From a virus: 57,872 bases of DNA. The stretch is taken from positions 1 through 57,872 of the IMG/VR virus record IMGVR_UViG_3300032315_000356, one strand, 5' to 3'. Within the stretch, counting starts at the first letter, position 1. Every line of letters begins with the position of its first letter. The notes below the pieces were generated by a model, which did no database searches, was not told the origin of the DNA, and worked only from the letters and a program-made list of their open reading frames with translations. A program made the position numbers and the translations under genes. Shown here in pieces: positions 33,627-43,152 of this stretch.

Positions 33627-34340
33627 ATGGCACTAATTAGCAAATTTCCATACGCTGCGATGGAGAAGGTAGAAGTCGACGGCAAGCGTCGGTATCTCAC
33701 TCCCGACGGCAACAAAGTTCCTAGTGTAACGACTATCTTAGAGGCAACAAAATCTGAGGAATCTAAACAAGCTCTACAGAATTGGCGAAACAATGTAGGT
33801 CATAAGAGAGCAATAGAGATCACTACAGAAGCTGCCAATCGAGGAACTAGGATGCACAAGTGGATCGAAAACTACATCAAAGATGATGACCCTGGTTCAC
33901 CGGGCAGTAATCCATATAGTCAGCAAAGCCATCTGATGGCAACCCAGATCATCGAACATGGATTAGTAAACTGCGACGAATATTGGGGTACTGAAGTTGC
34001 ATTATATTTTCCCGAAGTTTATGCAGGCACTACTGATTTGTGCGGAATACATGCCGGTGCAGAAGCTATCATGGATCATAAACAATCAAACAAAGTAAAG
34101 AAGCGCGAATGGATCGACGACTACTTTGTTCAGACTGCTGCATATGGAACTGCACATAATGAAGTGTACAATACCAAGATACGTAAAGGCGTTATCTTTA
34201 TGTGCGTCAAGCCAGAACTAATAAACAACGTTTGGACTAAACCACAGTACATCGAGTTCGTTATCGAAGGTAATGAATACGATAAGTATCAGGATATGTG
34301 GTATAAGCGATTAGAACAATACTATTCTAAATTCGTTTAA
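33627..34340 (+). CDS. PD-(D/E)XK nuclease
   Basis: A 237-residue protein with the RecB/Cas4-type nuclease core. D137 in GTTDLCG and D150-H-K152 in IMDHKQS form the D...D-x-K active site, followed by QTAAYG, which is typical of the motif after the lysine. The N-terminal PSVTTIL and GTRMHKWIE also match phage exonucleases of this group. It probably acts in DNA processing or recombination. It follows the IscA-like gene without a gap. Confidence 0.85.
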   Translation: MALISKFPYAAMEKVEVDGKRRYLTPDGNKVPSVTTILEATKSEESKQALQNWRNNVGHKRAIEITTEAANRGTRMHKWIENYIKDDDPGSPGSNPYSQQSHLMATQIIEHGLVNCDEYWGTEVALYFPEVYAGTTDLCGIHAGAEAIMDHKQSNKVKKREWIDDYFVQTAAYGTAHNEVYNTKIRKGVIFMCVKPELINNVWTKPQYIEFVIEGNEYDKYQDMWYKRLEQYYSKFV

Positions 34341-34358
34341 GGGTTTCGTCCCACTTGA

Positions 34359-34366
34359 GATAAATA
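34359..34366 (+). promoter_or_regulatory. Late-type promoter octamer
   Basis: GATAAATA followed by CGTATAAT, 27 bases before ATG 34394. Confidence 0.6.
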
Positions 34367-34393
34367 CGTATAATCAAGGATTAGGTTATACGT

Positions 34394-34615
34394 ATGATCG
34401 TTTACAAAACCACCAATAATTTATTAGGTAAGTGTTTTATTGGCAAAGATGCTAATAATCTCCGATCCTATTTGGGGGCTGTCAAGGCTCTACCCAATGC
34501 CGTCAACACTCACGGCAAAGAAAATTTTGAAAAAAATACGCTAGAAAACGATAGTATAGAACTACTGTCTATTGACGGGAAACGAATTCGGTCTTATAAA
34601 GAGGATAATTTATAA
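34394..34615 (+). CDS. GIY-YIG-like remnant or small derived protein
   Basis: A 73-residue protein that reads like the first part of a GIY-YIG homing endonuclease: MIVYKTTNNLLGKCFIGKD, then RSYLGA, and GKENFEKNTLE. In an active enzyme the second motif would be Y-I-G; here it is F-I-G, and the protein ends before the catalytic Glu and the DNA-binding domain. It may be a decayed homing gene or a small protein made from one. One base overlaps the fibre gene (TAATG), and a late promoter precedes it. Confidence 0.65.
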   Translation: MIVYKTTNNLLGKCFIGKDANNLRSYLGAVKALPNAVNTHGKENFEKNTLENDSIELLSIDGKRIRSYKEDNL

Positions 34616-37233
34616 TGGCCATCTTGCAAATCTCTAGGATACAGCATCGATCAGGCAATCAAGTTGACTTACCGCAGTTAGCTGAAGCCGAATTAGGATG
34701 GGCAACCGATACCAAACGACTTTTTATCGGTAAAACTACACCTAACGAAAATATCGAAGTGATGACTGCTTATTCGAATATAAGTTTTAGTCAAATCACA
34801 GGTGCGATAGGCAACTTAAATATAAATCCAGTAACACTAGCGAACGGGCAAGCTCTCGTGTACGATGGCTCGAATTGGGTCAATCGCGGCGGCAATGCAG
34901 GCGGCTTGATCACGCTGGGAAACGTGTCAAATGTTAATATCGAAGGCGGCGGCATTGGATACGTGCTAGAAACAGACGGTCTAGGAAATCTATCTTGGAC
35001 TCCTAAGTCAACCATTGTAGCCTATATTCAAAATGTAACGAAAGCTAACCCTGCAGTAGTCACCACTACACAAGACAATTTTTTCACCGATGGCGCTGCA
35101 ATTACGATTACTAATGCAGTGGGGATGACCCAGTTAAATGGTAATTCTTATTATGCCAACGTGTTGACTTCTAATACTTTTTCGCTATATACTGATTCTT
35201 CTCTAACTACTCCTGCAAATTCATCTGCGTACACTGCATATGGCTATACAACTGTAAGTGCTACTACGGTAAACACTAATCTTATTACAGTTGCAGCAAA
35301 CGTACAAGCACTGTTGACGGTCAATGCCCCAGTCAGATTTACTGGAAATATCGCAGCTAATTCGGGTGGCAATCTAACAGGATTGCTTCCTAACGTAACG
35401 TATTATGTAAAATCTACACCTAGTACTACTACGATGACAGTATCTAGTGAATTGCTAGCCAATGGAGTAGCTGGAAACATAGTAGTACTATCAACCGCTA
35501 CTAGTTTATCGGCCGCTGTTTATCAAGAGGGCGGCCGAGCCGTATCGTTTGCGATTGCCGGCAATAGTGTTGGTGCAGGCGGTTCCAACTCGACTATTCA
35601 ATACAACAACACCAATCTATTAGACGGCGACCCCGATTTCACATACAATGATTCTACCAAATTACTAACTTTAAACGGCAATGCTAATGTAGGCAACTTA
35701 AATGCAACTGGTGTATTGACGGCCACTAGATACATTTCTAATATAGCAACTGGTACTGCTCCATTATCTGTTACTTCAACCACGCAAGTAGCCAATCTCA
35801 ATGTTGCTACTTCTGGTTCAGTAGTTAACGGCAATTCGAATGTTACTATTCCCGCAGCAAATGGCAATGTCAACATCAGTGCGGCAGGGAATGCCAATAT
35901 TGTTGTTGTAACTGGTACTGGTGCAAACGTTGCTGGCACGTTAAGAGCGACCGGTAATGCTAACGTCGGCAATATCGGTGCTACTACGGCGATCTTTACT
36001 ACAGGAAACATCACTACTATCAACAGTGGTCTGTTGCAGAACGGCAACTCAAATATAAATATCGCTCCAAACAGCAGTATTACATTCTGGGCTGTGGGCG
36101 TACCAAGATTCGTGGTGGGTTCGGATGGGGCTAACGTCACCGGTACATTTGGCGTGTCAGGCAGCGCGAATATTGGCCAATTCTTAGCTGCTGAGCAATT
36201 ACGTGCAACTGCAAACGTAACTGCCCCGCAACTCATCTCTAACATAGCAACTGGTACTGCCCCATTCGTAGTGACTTCAACTACACAGGTAGCAAATCTA
36301 AGCGTGGCTACTGCCGGCGCCGCAACAAACGCAGCAGCATTATTGCAAAACTCATCAAGTGCAACTACGGTTTATCCAACCTTTACTACATCAAGTGCAA
36401 ACGGTAACTCAAGTGCAGTATTTAATACGGCTATTAGTGCAAACTTAGCAAACGGTGCTATTATAGCAACGACATTTGTAGGTAACGTAACAGGTAACAT
36501 TAGCGGTACGTTGACTGCTCCGGGTTCAAATACTCAGGTAATATTTAATGACACCGGTAACGCAAACGCTACATCAGGGTTGACATTTAACAAATCTACT
36601 AATCTTCTCACCGTTACCGGAAACGTTAGCGGTGGCAATCTAACAACGGCAGGAGTACTGAGTGTTACCGGTAATGCTAATGTTGGCAACATCGGTGCTA
36701 CTACGGCGATCTTTACTACAGGCAACATCACTACCATCAACAGTGGATTATTGCAGAACGGCAACTCGAACGTAACTATTACAGCGAATGCTAACGTAAC
36801 TATCAATGCTGTGGGCGGAGCAAGAATCATTGCTACCTCAACTGGTGCTAACATCACCGGCACGTTGGGGGTGTCAGCCAACATTTCGGGTTCAAACGTG
36901 ATTGCATCTGCTTATCTTATTCGGTCAGTAGGAACAGGTATCGCAGCAGCAGGAACTACCCAAGGTACTGCTACGGCAATCAACAAAGAACTTAATCTCA
37001 TCAGCAGTGTTCCGTCTACTGCAAATGGAATCGTTTTGCCGACGGCAGTTGCTGGTATGGTACTTACTATCACTAACTCGACTGCGAATGCAATGCTCGT
37101 CTATCCAGCATCCGGTGCAGCAATCAATAGTCTTGCAACTAATGCGGCATTTACTCACACTGCCGGTGCAACACTGCAATTCGTCGCCCCTACTACTACT
37201 CAGTGGTACTCAGTCGGCGCAACATACGCTTAA
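34615..37233 (+). CDS. Tail fibre protein
   Basis: An 872-residue fibre. The N-terminus (ISRIQHRSGNQVDLPQLAEA, then ELGWATDTKRLFIGK) is the attachment-domain type found in many phage fibre and tropism-determinant proteins. A YYxK module follows (~residues 235-300), and then a long Thr/Asn/Gly repetitive shaft with several NITTINSGLLQNGNSN-type units. One section (36721-36876) is nearly the same as 445-600 in the fibre at the window start. The C-terminal ~100 residues differ from that fibre, so the tip domains are distinct. Confidence 0.85.
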   Translation: MAILQISRIQHRSGNQVDLPQLAEAELGWATDTKRLFIGKTTPNENIEVMTAYSNISFSQITGAIGNLNINPVTLANGQALVYDGSNWVNRGGNAGGLITLGNVSNVNIEGGGIGYVLETDGLGNLSWTPKSTIVAYIQNVTKANPAVVTTTQDNFFTDGAAITITNAVGMTQLNGNSYYANVLTSNTFSLYTDSSLTTPANSSAYTAYGYTTVSATTVNTNLITVAANVQALLTVNAPVRFTGNIAANSGGNLTGLLPNVTYYVKSTPSTTTMTVSSELLANGVAGNIVVLSTATSLSAAVYQEGGRAVSFAIAGNSVGAGGSNSTIQYNNTNLLDGDPDFTYNDSTKLLTLNGNANVGNLNATGVLTATRYISNIATGTAPLSVTSTTQVANLNVATSGSVVNGNSNVTIPAANGNVNISAAGNANIVVVTGTGANVAGTLRATGNANVGNIGATTAIFTTGNITTINSGLLQNGNSNINIAPNSSITFWAVGVPRFVVGSDGANVTGTFGVSGSANIGQFLAAEQLRATANVTAPQLISNIATGTAPFVVTSTTQVANLSVATAGAATNAAALLQNSSSATTVYPTFTTSSANGNSSAVFNTAISANLANGAIIATTFVGNVTGNISGTLTAPGSNTQVIFNDTGNANATSGLTFNKSTNLLTVTGNVSGGNLTTAGVLSVTGNANVGNIGATTAIFTTGNITTINSGLLQNGNSNVTITANANVTINAVGGARIIATSTGANITGTLGVSANISGSNVIASAYLIRSVGTGIAAAGTTQGTATAINKELNLISSVPSTANGIVLPTAVAGMVLTITNSTANAMLVYPASGAAINSLATNAAFTHTAGATLQFVAPTTTQWYSVGATYA
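36721..36876 (+). repeat. Segment shared with the fibre gene at 445-600
   Basis: This stretch encodes nearly the same protein text as 445-600, with mostly third-position differences. A further partial copy lies near 36000-36060. Confidence 0.85.
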
Positions 37234-37247
37234 GAAAGGAATTACTA

Positions 37248-37415
37248 ATGGCTAAATCAAATATCGGCTCATCCGGTGGAAATAAAATCAGTTTTTCAAA
37301 TCAAACGAAGGGTAAAACTACCATTGGCGGAAACCCATCATCAATAAAATTCAGTACTATGAATAAGCAGACGCGCCGAAGCTTTAAACCTAGTCGCGGT
37401 CAAGGCAACCCATAA
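37248..37415 (+). CDS. Small basic Ser/Asn/Lys-rich protein
   Basis: A 55-residue protein starting at ATG 37248 with AAGGAA seven bases upstream; the open frame to the left is not translated from a better start. It is low in hydrophobic residues and ends RRSFKPSRGQGNP. It lies between the fibre and the endolysin genes. Function is unknown. Confidence 0.65.
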   Translation: MAKSNIGSSGGNKISFSNQTKGKTTIGGNPSSIKFSTMNKQTRRSFKPSRGQGNP

Positions 37416-37424
37416 GGCACAGAC

Positions 37425-38048
37425 ATGAACAAGATAACCCTCACGTTATTAAAAGATATCTGCCCGAGAACAAAAGAAGTAGTCTTAGCCAAATACGTCG
37501 AGCCACTGAACACCATTGGTGAATATTTTGGTTTGTTTGAAAATTCACGACGAATAGCGGCATTCTTAGCACAGACAGCACATGAATCTGGTGGCTTTAA
37601 CGTCACTAGAGAAAATTTAAACTACTCAGTTGCAGGATTGAATAAAACCTTCAGGAAATATTTCCCTACAGTAGAATCGGCAGTACCTTACGCGAAAAAA
37701 CCAGCGAAGATCGCCAATAAGGTCTATGCAAATCGCATGAGCAATGGTCCTGAATCTTCGGGCGATGGATATAAGTTCCGCGGCCGCGGCCTCATTCAGT
37801 TAACCGGAAGACAAAATTATACAAGATTTGCATTGTCAATTAACAAAACGATAGATGAAGCAATTGCATATATAGAAACACCGCACGGTGCGGTGGCATC
37901 AGCGGGTTGGTTCTGGAATGTAAATAAGTTAAATATTTATGCTGATAAAGGCGACTTCATTGGGCTTACTAGACGCATCAACGGAGGAACGATCGGGCTT
38001 GCAGATAGAAAGCACCATTATGCCCTCGCTTTAGCAGCATTGAGCTAA
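37425..38048 (+). CDS. GH19 chitinase-like endolysin
   Basis: The 207-residue enzyme is a glycoside hydrolase family 19 type lysin that should cut peptidoglycan at lysis. Catalytic candidates are E54 in TAHESGGF and E63 in TRENLNYS. The family words GDGYKFRGRGLIQLTGR and RRINGG are present. No signal peptide is seen, so it would need a holin to cross the membrane. A 3TM holin candidate is at 48704. Confidence 0.9.
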   Translation: MNKITLTLLKDICPRTKEVVLAKYVEPLNTIGEYFGLFENSRRIAAFLAQTAHESGGFNVTRENLNYSVAGLNKTFRKYFPTVESAVPYAKKPAKIANKVYANRMSNGPESSGDGYKFRGRGLIQLTGRQNYTRFALSINKTIDEAIAYIETPHGAVASAGWFWNVNKLNIYADKGDFIGLTRRINGGTIGLADRKHHYALALAALS

Positions 38049-38059
38049 TAAGGAATAGT

Positions 38060-40582
38060 ATGGCACAGCCCAATTGGATCACAATTGCAGGTAGTATAGG
38101 TTCATATCCTTCTAATGTAGAAATGGCTACCACATTTCAACTGCAAGCGCAGGCAGTATTACCTGCGACCACTGTGTCATATGCTATTATTAGCGGAAAT
38201 TTACCTCTAGGGGTGACGATGAATGAAGCCGGATTGATTTCTGGAACGCCCGGATTAGTAACAGCCAATACTACATATTATTTCGTAGTTCGAGCAACTG
38301 ACAATCTACAAAATATTAGAGACAGAACATTTTCTATGGAGGTGTCTGGCGTGTCGGGTCCTCAATTTGTAGATTCGATCGGTCCCGTTGTAGTAAATGA
38401 TAGCACCTGGGTAGAACTGCAAGTAGGATATACTAATCCAGTTCCAACGAATCCGGTCGTCATCAGAGTAGTTCAGGGACAATTACCACCAGGCATAGAG
38501 ATAAACACATCTGGGATTATCAGAGGATATGCTGCTCCTCCTTTACTTAATGTTACTTTACCCACAGTAGTTACCTCTGCGACTACAATTAGTTCTAATA
38601 ATATTATTGGGTTTAGCACGGCTGACTTTTCTATAGGTAGACCAGTCAAATTTAGCGGTTCAGTATTCGGCGGTGTAACTCTTGGACAAACGTATTACAT
38701 CAAGTCAATCCTAAATGAAACTACGTTTACGATATCAACTACGGTAGACGGCCCTGTATACCCGTTGAGTAACTCAGTCGGAAACATGACAGTTACCTTG
38801 CCCGGAGTAGAAGTAGGGCAGCCAACCATACAGACATATTCGGTCATTTTAAATCTAGAAAGCCCTTTAGGTCAAGACACTACTTCTTATGCTATCACAG
38901 TAATAAATCAAAATGCTCCGGTAAGTTTTGGCGGCCCGGGTTATCCGCCTAATTCACGGGTGCCTACACTATATAATATCAGGCCACCTACCTATGACAT
39001 ATCAGCAGATCAAGAGAACTATAGATACTATTTGTTGCCACCTATAGGTACGGTAACTCCAGGAGTTACATATCCGTTGACAACGCCTGCATATGCAGGA
39101 CAGGCAGCGAGCGAAAATTATTTCTCATTCAGAATGATGGGTCACGATTTTGATGGAAATACACTTGAATACGCTTTCTCAGATTTGCCCGAATGGTTAA
39201 CTGGAGACCCCGAGACTGGATGGCTTACTGGTAATCCTGTTATCGCAGACAACAGCATCAGCGAATATTATTTCAGTGTTTCAGTGAGAAAAGCTACGAA
39301 CCCAACAATCTCTACTCCTACTGTAAATTTCTCGCTAAAAGTAAGCAATGGCCTTTCAGGTGAAATAATATGGACCACAACGAATGATTTGGGACAAATC
39401 AACAATGGATCAATCAGTCTGCTCAACGTTTCAGCAACCTCTGACGTGCCACTGACATATAGAGTGATAGAAGGTGAACTTCCTCCTAATCTTGTATTAT
39501 TAGATAACGGTGAAATCTCGGGTGTAGTTGCATATCAACCCACGACTGCTCTCTTATCTTTGGCCACGATCACAGACTTCACTTTCACGATTGAAGCATT
39601 CTCATCTGATTATCCAGTCATCAAATCGACAAGAGAATTCACTTTGTCAGTATTCCAAGAATTCAATCAACCAACCGATACACTGTATATCAAATGTTCA
39701 CCTAGTATAGAAGATCGATATCTCATTGCGTCCTTGCTAGAAGACAACATTTTGATTCCTGATGATTATTTGTATCGTCCCAATGATCCTTATTTCGGTA
39801 AAGCAACTAGTGTCATATATGAACATGCATATGGCATTTATGCTAGTAGCTTCGATGAATATGTTGCTGCCATTACTAAGAATCATTACTGGAGAAATAT
39901 CACACTAGGTGAATTAAAAACTGCTATTGCACGTGATGCGAATGGCAACGTTATATATGAAGTCGTGTATAGTACGATTGTTGACAACTTAGTTAATCCA
40001 GACGGAGTAAGTGTACCAGAAGAAATTTACTGGCCTAGATTTATTCCATTAAATCTAGGACCATGGTACACAAGCGTGACTAATACATTCACTAGTTATG
40101 TATCTGCTACAGACGGAAGTCTATATTATACTAGTCTTTCGCCCGGCTATGCTAGGATACTATATCCGAATTCTCTCCCTGACATGCGATTTCGCGTTGG
40201 TCAAGAATTAGGCCAAGACTACAATGCTAGTATACTTCCCGTTTGGATGACCAGTCAGCAAATAAATGGGTCTACTACAGGATTCGTTCCCGCTTGGGTA
40301 ATTGCTTATACCAAACCTGGATATGCCGACATCATCAAGGATAACATCGAAACACAATGGAAAGACTCTTTGGGGCAATTAAAAACTCTTAATACGATCA
40401 ACTTCAGGATAGATAGATTTACGGTTAACAAGAGTATCACGTATAACTATGATAAAAATCTTAATCCAGCAGCTTGGACTGGCCTACCTAGCGGCACTCC
40501 TGTCCCCGATCCGCTCGACTCGAACGACTTTTACGCCCTCTTTCCTCGTAAAACAATTTTACCGGATCGCACCCAGTACTAA
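38060..40582 (+). CDS. Large virion protein with Ig-like (He_PIG-type) repeats
   Basis: An 840-residue protein. Three or more repeats with the Ig-like pattern LPxGxxxxxxGxIxG are visible: ISGNLPLGVTMNEAGLISG, GQLPPGIEINTSGIIRG and EGELPPNLVLLDNGEISG. A YYIK module (residues ~190-250) is shared with the proteins at 34615 and 40606. The C-terminal third is a different domain with many Trp and Tyr. It is probably a tail or baseplate surface protein that may bind host sugars; this is inferred from the Ig-like repeats. Confidence 0.78.
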   Translation: MAQPNWITIAGSIGSYPSNVEMATTFQLQAQAVLPATTVSYAIISGNLPLGVTMNEAGLISGTPGLVTANTTYYFVVRATDNLQNIRDRTFSMEVSGVSGPQFVDSIGPVVVNDSTWVELQVGYTNPVPTNPVVIRVVQGQLPPGIEINTSGIIRGYAAPPLLNVTLPTVVTSATTISSNNIIGFSTADFSIGRPVKFSGSVFGGVTLGQTYYIKSILNETTFTISTTVDGPVYPLSNSVGNMTVTLPGVEVGQPTIQTYSVILNLESPLGQDTTSYAITVINQNAPVSFGGPGYPPNSRVPTLYNIRPPTYDISADQENYRYYLLPPIGTVTPGVTYPLTTPAYAGQAASENYFSFRMMGHDFDGNTLEYAFSDLPEWLTGDPETGWLTGNPVIADNSISEYYFSVSVRKATNPTISTPTVNFSLKVSNGLSGEIIWTTTNDLGQINNGSISLLNVSATSDVPLTYRVIEGELPPNLVLLDNGEISGVVAYQPTTALLSLATITDFTFTIEAFSSDYPVIKSTREFTLSVFQEFNQPTDTLYIKCSPSIEDRYLIASLLEDNILIPDDYLYRPNDPYFGKATSVIYEHAYGIYASSFDEYVAAITKNHYWRNITLGELKTAIARDANGNVIYEVVYSTIVDNLVNPDGVSVPEEIYWPRFIPLNLGPWYTSVTNTFTSYVSATDGSLYYTSLSPGYARILYPNSLPDMRFRVGQELGQDYNASILPVWMTSQQINGSTTGFVPAWVIAYTKPGYADIIKDNIETQWKDSLGQLKTLNTINFRIDRFTVNKSITYNYDKNLNPAAWTGLPSGTPVPDPLDSNDFYALFPRKTILPDRTQY

Positions 40583-40585
40583 ATA
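40578..40585 (+). promoter_or_regulatory. Weak late-type promoter octamer
   Basis: ACTAAATA overlapping the stop of the 38060 gene, 20 bases before ATG 40606. The match is weaker than the others. Confidence 0.35.
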
Positions 40586-40605
40586 GAAGACGGAAATAGA
40601 GAATT

Positions 40606-42327
40606 ATGAGCCAAATAAACACAAACGGAATCAACGTAAACTATCCGGTACCGGGACAGAACAACAGTTCTCAACCATTCCGTGATAATTTTGCTGCGAT
40701 CAGAACAAATATCAATACGGCTGCAACTGAACTTACTGACCTAGAGTCTAAAGTCGTAGTTAAAGCAGCACTTAACAATACCACTTTGAATAACGATATG
40801 GCAAATACATTGATTAGTAATGCCTCAACACGTGGATTCAGGGCAACAACTTATAATCTAGGAAACGCACTATCCGGAACGATCCTAGTAGATGTGAATC
40901 GTGCTGATGTACAATATGGTGCAGTGACTGGAAATACTACTTTACAATTCGGCGGCTGGGCTCCTACTAATACCGAGAGCAATGTTGTACTAAGACTAAC
41001 AATATCTAACACTGCCGCTGTTATTTCATTACCAAGTGCATGTGTCTCGTCCAATAATAATTATGGAGTGACTATACTTGAAAATTATGCCAACATTGGC
41101 AACACTGCTACGATTACTGCTCCTGCCAATGTTGGCATCATGGAATATACATTCAGTTCGTTAGATTGCGGAAATACTATCACAGTTTCCCCGGTAAATA
41201 GAGCGTTTCAGACTGCTCAAATTATTACTCGTGACCCGCCTCCCACTGGATTGATGGGAGACGTTAACGGTGATGTTGCAGTAAGTGCCTCAGTTAGTCA
41301 AATACGGGTAACTCAAACTGCTAATGTCCCTACTGTCATAACTGCAAACACTTTTACCTCTACCGGAAGTACCATCGTTGGTACTGAACTTACTATAGGT
41401 ACACTAGCTACTGGCAATGTGAGTATAGGAATGATACTGTCAGGGGCAGCAGCTAATACATACATCACTGGATATACCTCTGGGTCAGGGTCAGGCTCTA
41501 AGTGGGTAGTGAATCAGAGCCAGTCTGTAAGTTCCGGGCCAATCGACGGCAAGACGGGAATCTATGTGGATGCGGTGACCAATAACCCCGTTCTTTACGT
41601 AGGAGTGCAAACATCCGGAGTTGTGCAAGAAGGCATGATTCTTTCAGGATCCGGAGTCACTGCAAATACTTGGATAGTGCAGAATCTTGCTGGATCCGGA
41701 TCGGGTTCTTTATGGAGAGTCAGCACTTCTCAGTGGGCGACACCTACAACTATAAACGGGGCAATCGATGTGTTGACGGTTGCTAATACATCTGGTTTCT
41801 ATAGAGACATGCCATTAACATTTACCGGAAATACGTTTGGTGGAGCAAATCTTCTTCCTGGAAATACATATTATATTAAAGAAGTTGCAGATTCCAACTC
41901 AATAACCATCTCCTCTACACCAAGCGGCGGTATGGTAGTACTCGCTAATGCTTCGGGTAATATGTATCTCAATCCCGGATCATATCTATATGTTGCGACT
42001 AATAAATATAACTCAACTACATATGCTAGACAGACTACTAATACAACTGCAACTACTAATCTGATTACACTAGAAAACACAACCTACCTAGAAGTAAACT
42101 CACCTATCATCTTTACTGGCTCTACGTTCGGCGGACTAGAAGGAAATGTAGTTTATTATGTCAAGTCTAACGATTTGGGTAATAGTAAACTTACAGTTAG
42201 CCGTACTAGAGTTAATGGAATTGCCGGACCTGAAGTACTATTGACCACTGCGAACGGAAATTGCGTTGCAACTTGTTATACCGGCGGCAATGATATCTGG
42301 AAACGCATTAGCCTGACAGCTTGGTAA
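40606..42327 (+). CDS. Virion structural protein with repeated modules
   Basis: A 573-residue protein. The N-terminus (SQINTNGINVNYPVPGQNN, then SSQPFRDNFAAIRTNI) is a type known from structural proteins of T4-like marine phages. The middle has two copies of a module with MILSG and GSGSGSxWxV (also in the 7634 product). The C-terminal part has two copies of an FTGxTFGG...YYxK module (also in 34615 and 38060). A late-type octamer lies upstream. It is probably a tail or head surface component. Confidence 0.78.
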   Translation: MSQINTNGINVNYPVPGQNNSSQPFRDNFAAIRTNINTAATELTDLESKVVVKAALNNTTLNNDMANTLISNASTRGFRATTYNLGNALSGTILVDVNRADVQYGAVTGNTTLQFGGWAPTNTESNVVLRLTISNTAAVISLPSACVSSNNNYGVTILENYANIGNTATITAPANVGIMEYTFSSLDCGNTITVSPVNRAFQTAQIITRDPPPTGLMGDVNGDVAVSASVSQIRVTQTANVPTVITANTFTSTGSTIVGTELTIGTLATGNVSIGMILSGAAANTYITGYTSGSGSGSKWVVNQSQSVSSGPIDGKTGIYVDAVTNNPVLYVGVQTSGVVQEGMILSGSGVTANTWIVQNLAGSGSGSLWRVSTSQWATPTTINGAIDVLTVANTSGFYRDMPLTFTGNTFGGANLLPGNTYYIKEVADSNSITISSTPSGGMVVLANASGNMYLNPGSYLYVATNKYNSTTYARQTTNTTATTNLITLENTTYLEVNSPIIFTGSTFGGLEGNVVYYVKSNDLGNSKLTVSRTRVNGIAGPEVLLTTANGNCVATCYTGGNDIWKRISLTAW

Positions 42328-42328
42328 T

Positions 42329-42571
42329 ATGGAACATCCATTCATTAATCAAGCTGATTTAACTAGCAAATCAACCGAAGAACTTCATGAAACTATATCA
42401 GGTCTTACTACAAAACTAAGTTTTGCACATAGAACTAGTAATACGGCCCTTATACAACAACTACAGATGGCACTAGAAAGCTATCGCACTCAACTCAGTA
42501 AAAAAATGGACGAGTTGTTTGTTAAACAAAAGATAGATACTAAAATCAAAATTCAGTCGGATAAACAATGA
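42329..42571 (+). CDS. Small conserved-type helical protein
   Basis: An 80-residue helical protein starting MEHPFINQADLTSKSTEEL, with an amphipathic coiled-coil-like middle and a Lys-rich end. I recall similar small proteins in T4-like marine phages. The stop overlaps the next ATG (ATGA). Function is unknown. Confidence 0.72.
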   Translation: MEHPFINQADLTSKSTEELHETISGLTTKLSFAHRTSNTALIQQLQMALESYRTQLSKKMDELFVKQKIDTKIKIQSDKQ

Positions 42572-43116
42572 ATATGCGAATTGAAAAAGACTTTTATTTT
42601 CAAACCGGGATACATTTTGAAAATAAGTACCACATTAACAGCTATGAAATCGTGCTTTCTATGCTAGTCGAGACCGAATCGGCTAGAGAAAAAAATGTAG
42701 CTATGGATAGGATAACATATTTCTTATCTGACGTTGTGCAGAATTCAGTAATCGTAAATTACAAGGATACTGATGCAATTCAATTATACAAGAATGCTAA
42801 TTTAAAAGTATGCGAACTTCCAGATGATCCACATGACCAGATATTTGCCATGGTGTTGCTTCTGAAGTTAAATGCGATCACTGAAGGCCGAATAAAAATT
42901 ACTGATATGGTTTTGGGATCGTCACTCAGTGATGGAGTAAAATATAATATTGTGTCTGAAGTGGCAGAATGTGCATTTACCAAGAAGGCTTGGTGGAACC
43001 AAGCCGATGGTAGTGTCAGCGAAAACGAAGACACGAATGACAAAATAGTAAACCTATTTGCTAAAAAAGTCTGGGTAGAGCTAGGATTAATTTGGAAAGA
43101 AAGAGTTAAAAAATAG
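42568..43116 (+). CDS. Conserved-type hypothetical protein
   Basis: A 182-residue protein coupled by ATGA to the gene before. It has CELPDDPHDQIFAMVLLLKLNAI and GVKYNIVSEV stretches, without known motif. An ATG at 42574 is an alternative start. An early promoter for the next gene begins right at its stop. Confidence 0.7.
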   Translation: MNMRIEKDFYFQTGIHFENKYHINSYEIVLSMLVETESAREKNVAMDRITYFLSDVVQNSVIVNYKDTDAIQLYKNANLKVCELPDDPHDQIFAMVLLLKLNAITEGRIKITDMVLGSSLSDGVKYNIVSEVAECAFTKKAWWNQADGSVSENEDTNDKIVNLFAKKVWVELGLIWKERVKK

Positions 43117-43117
43117 G

Positions 43118-43146
43118 TTGACAGTTAGCGGTAAATCATGTATTGT
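43118..43146 (+). promoter_or_regulatory. Early promoter, probably leaderless transcript (DnaE-like fragment)
   Basis: TTGACA at 43118, 17-base spacer, TATTGT at 43141. ATG 43153 is 6 bases after the -10; an ATG at 43138 lies within the promoter and would not be transcribed. Confidence 0.75.
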
Positions 43147-43152
43147 TACTAT

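Noticed and set aside
35598-36245. 215-codon minus-strand frame opposite the tail fibre
   Set aside because: It is a by-product of repetitive fibre codons; there is no ribosome site or recognisable domain.
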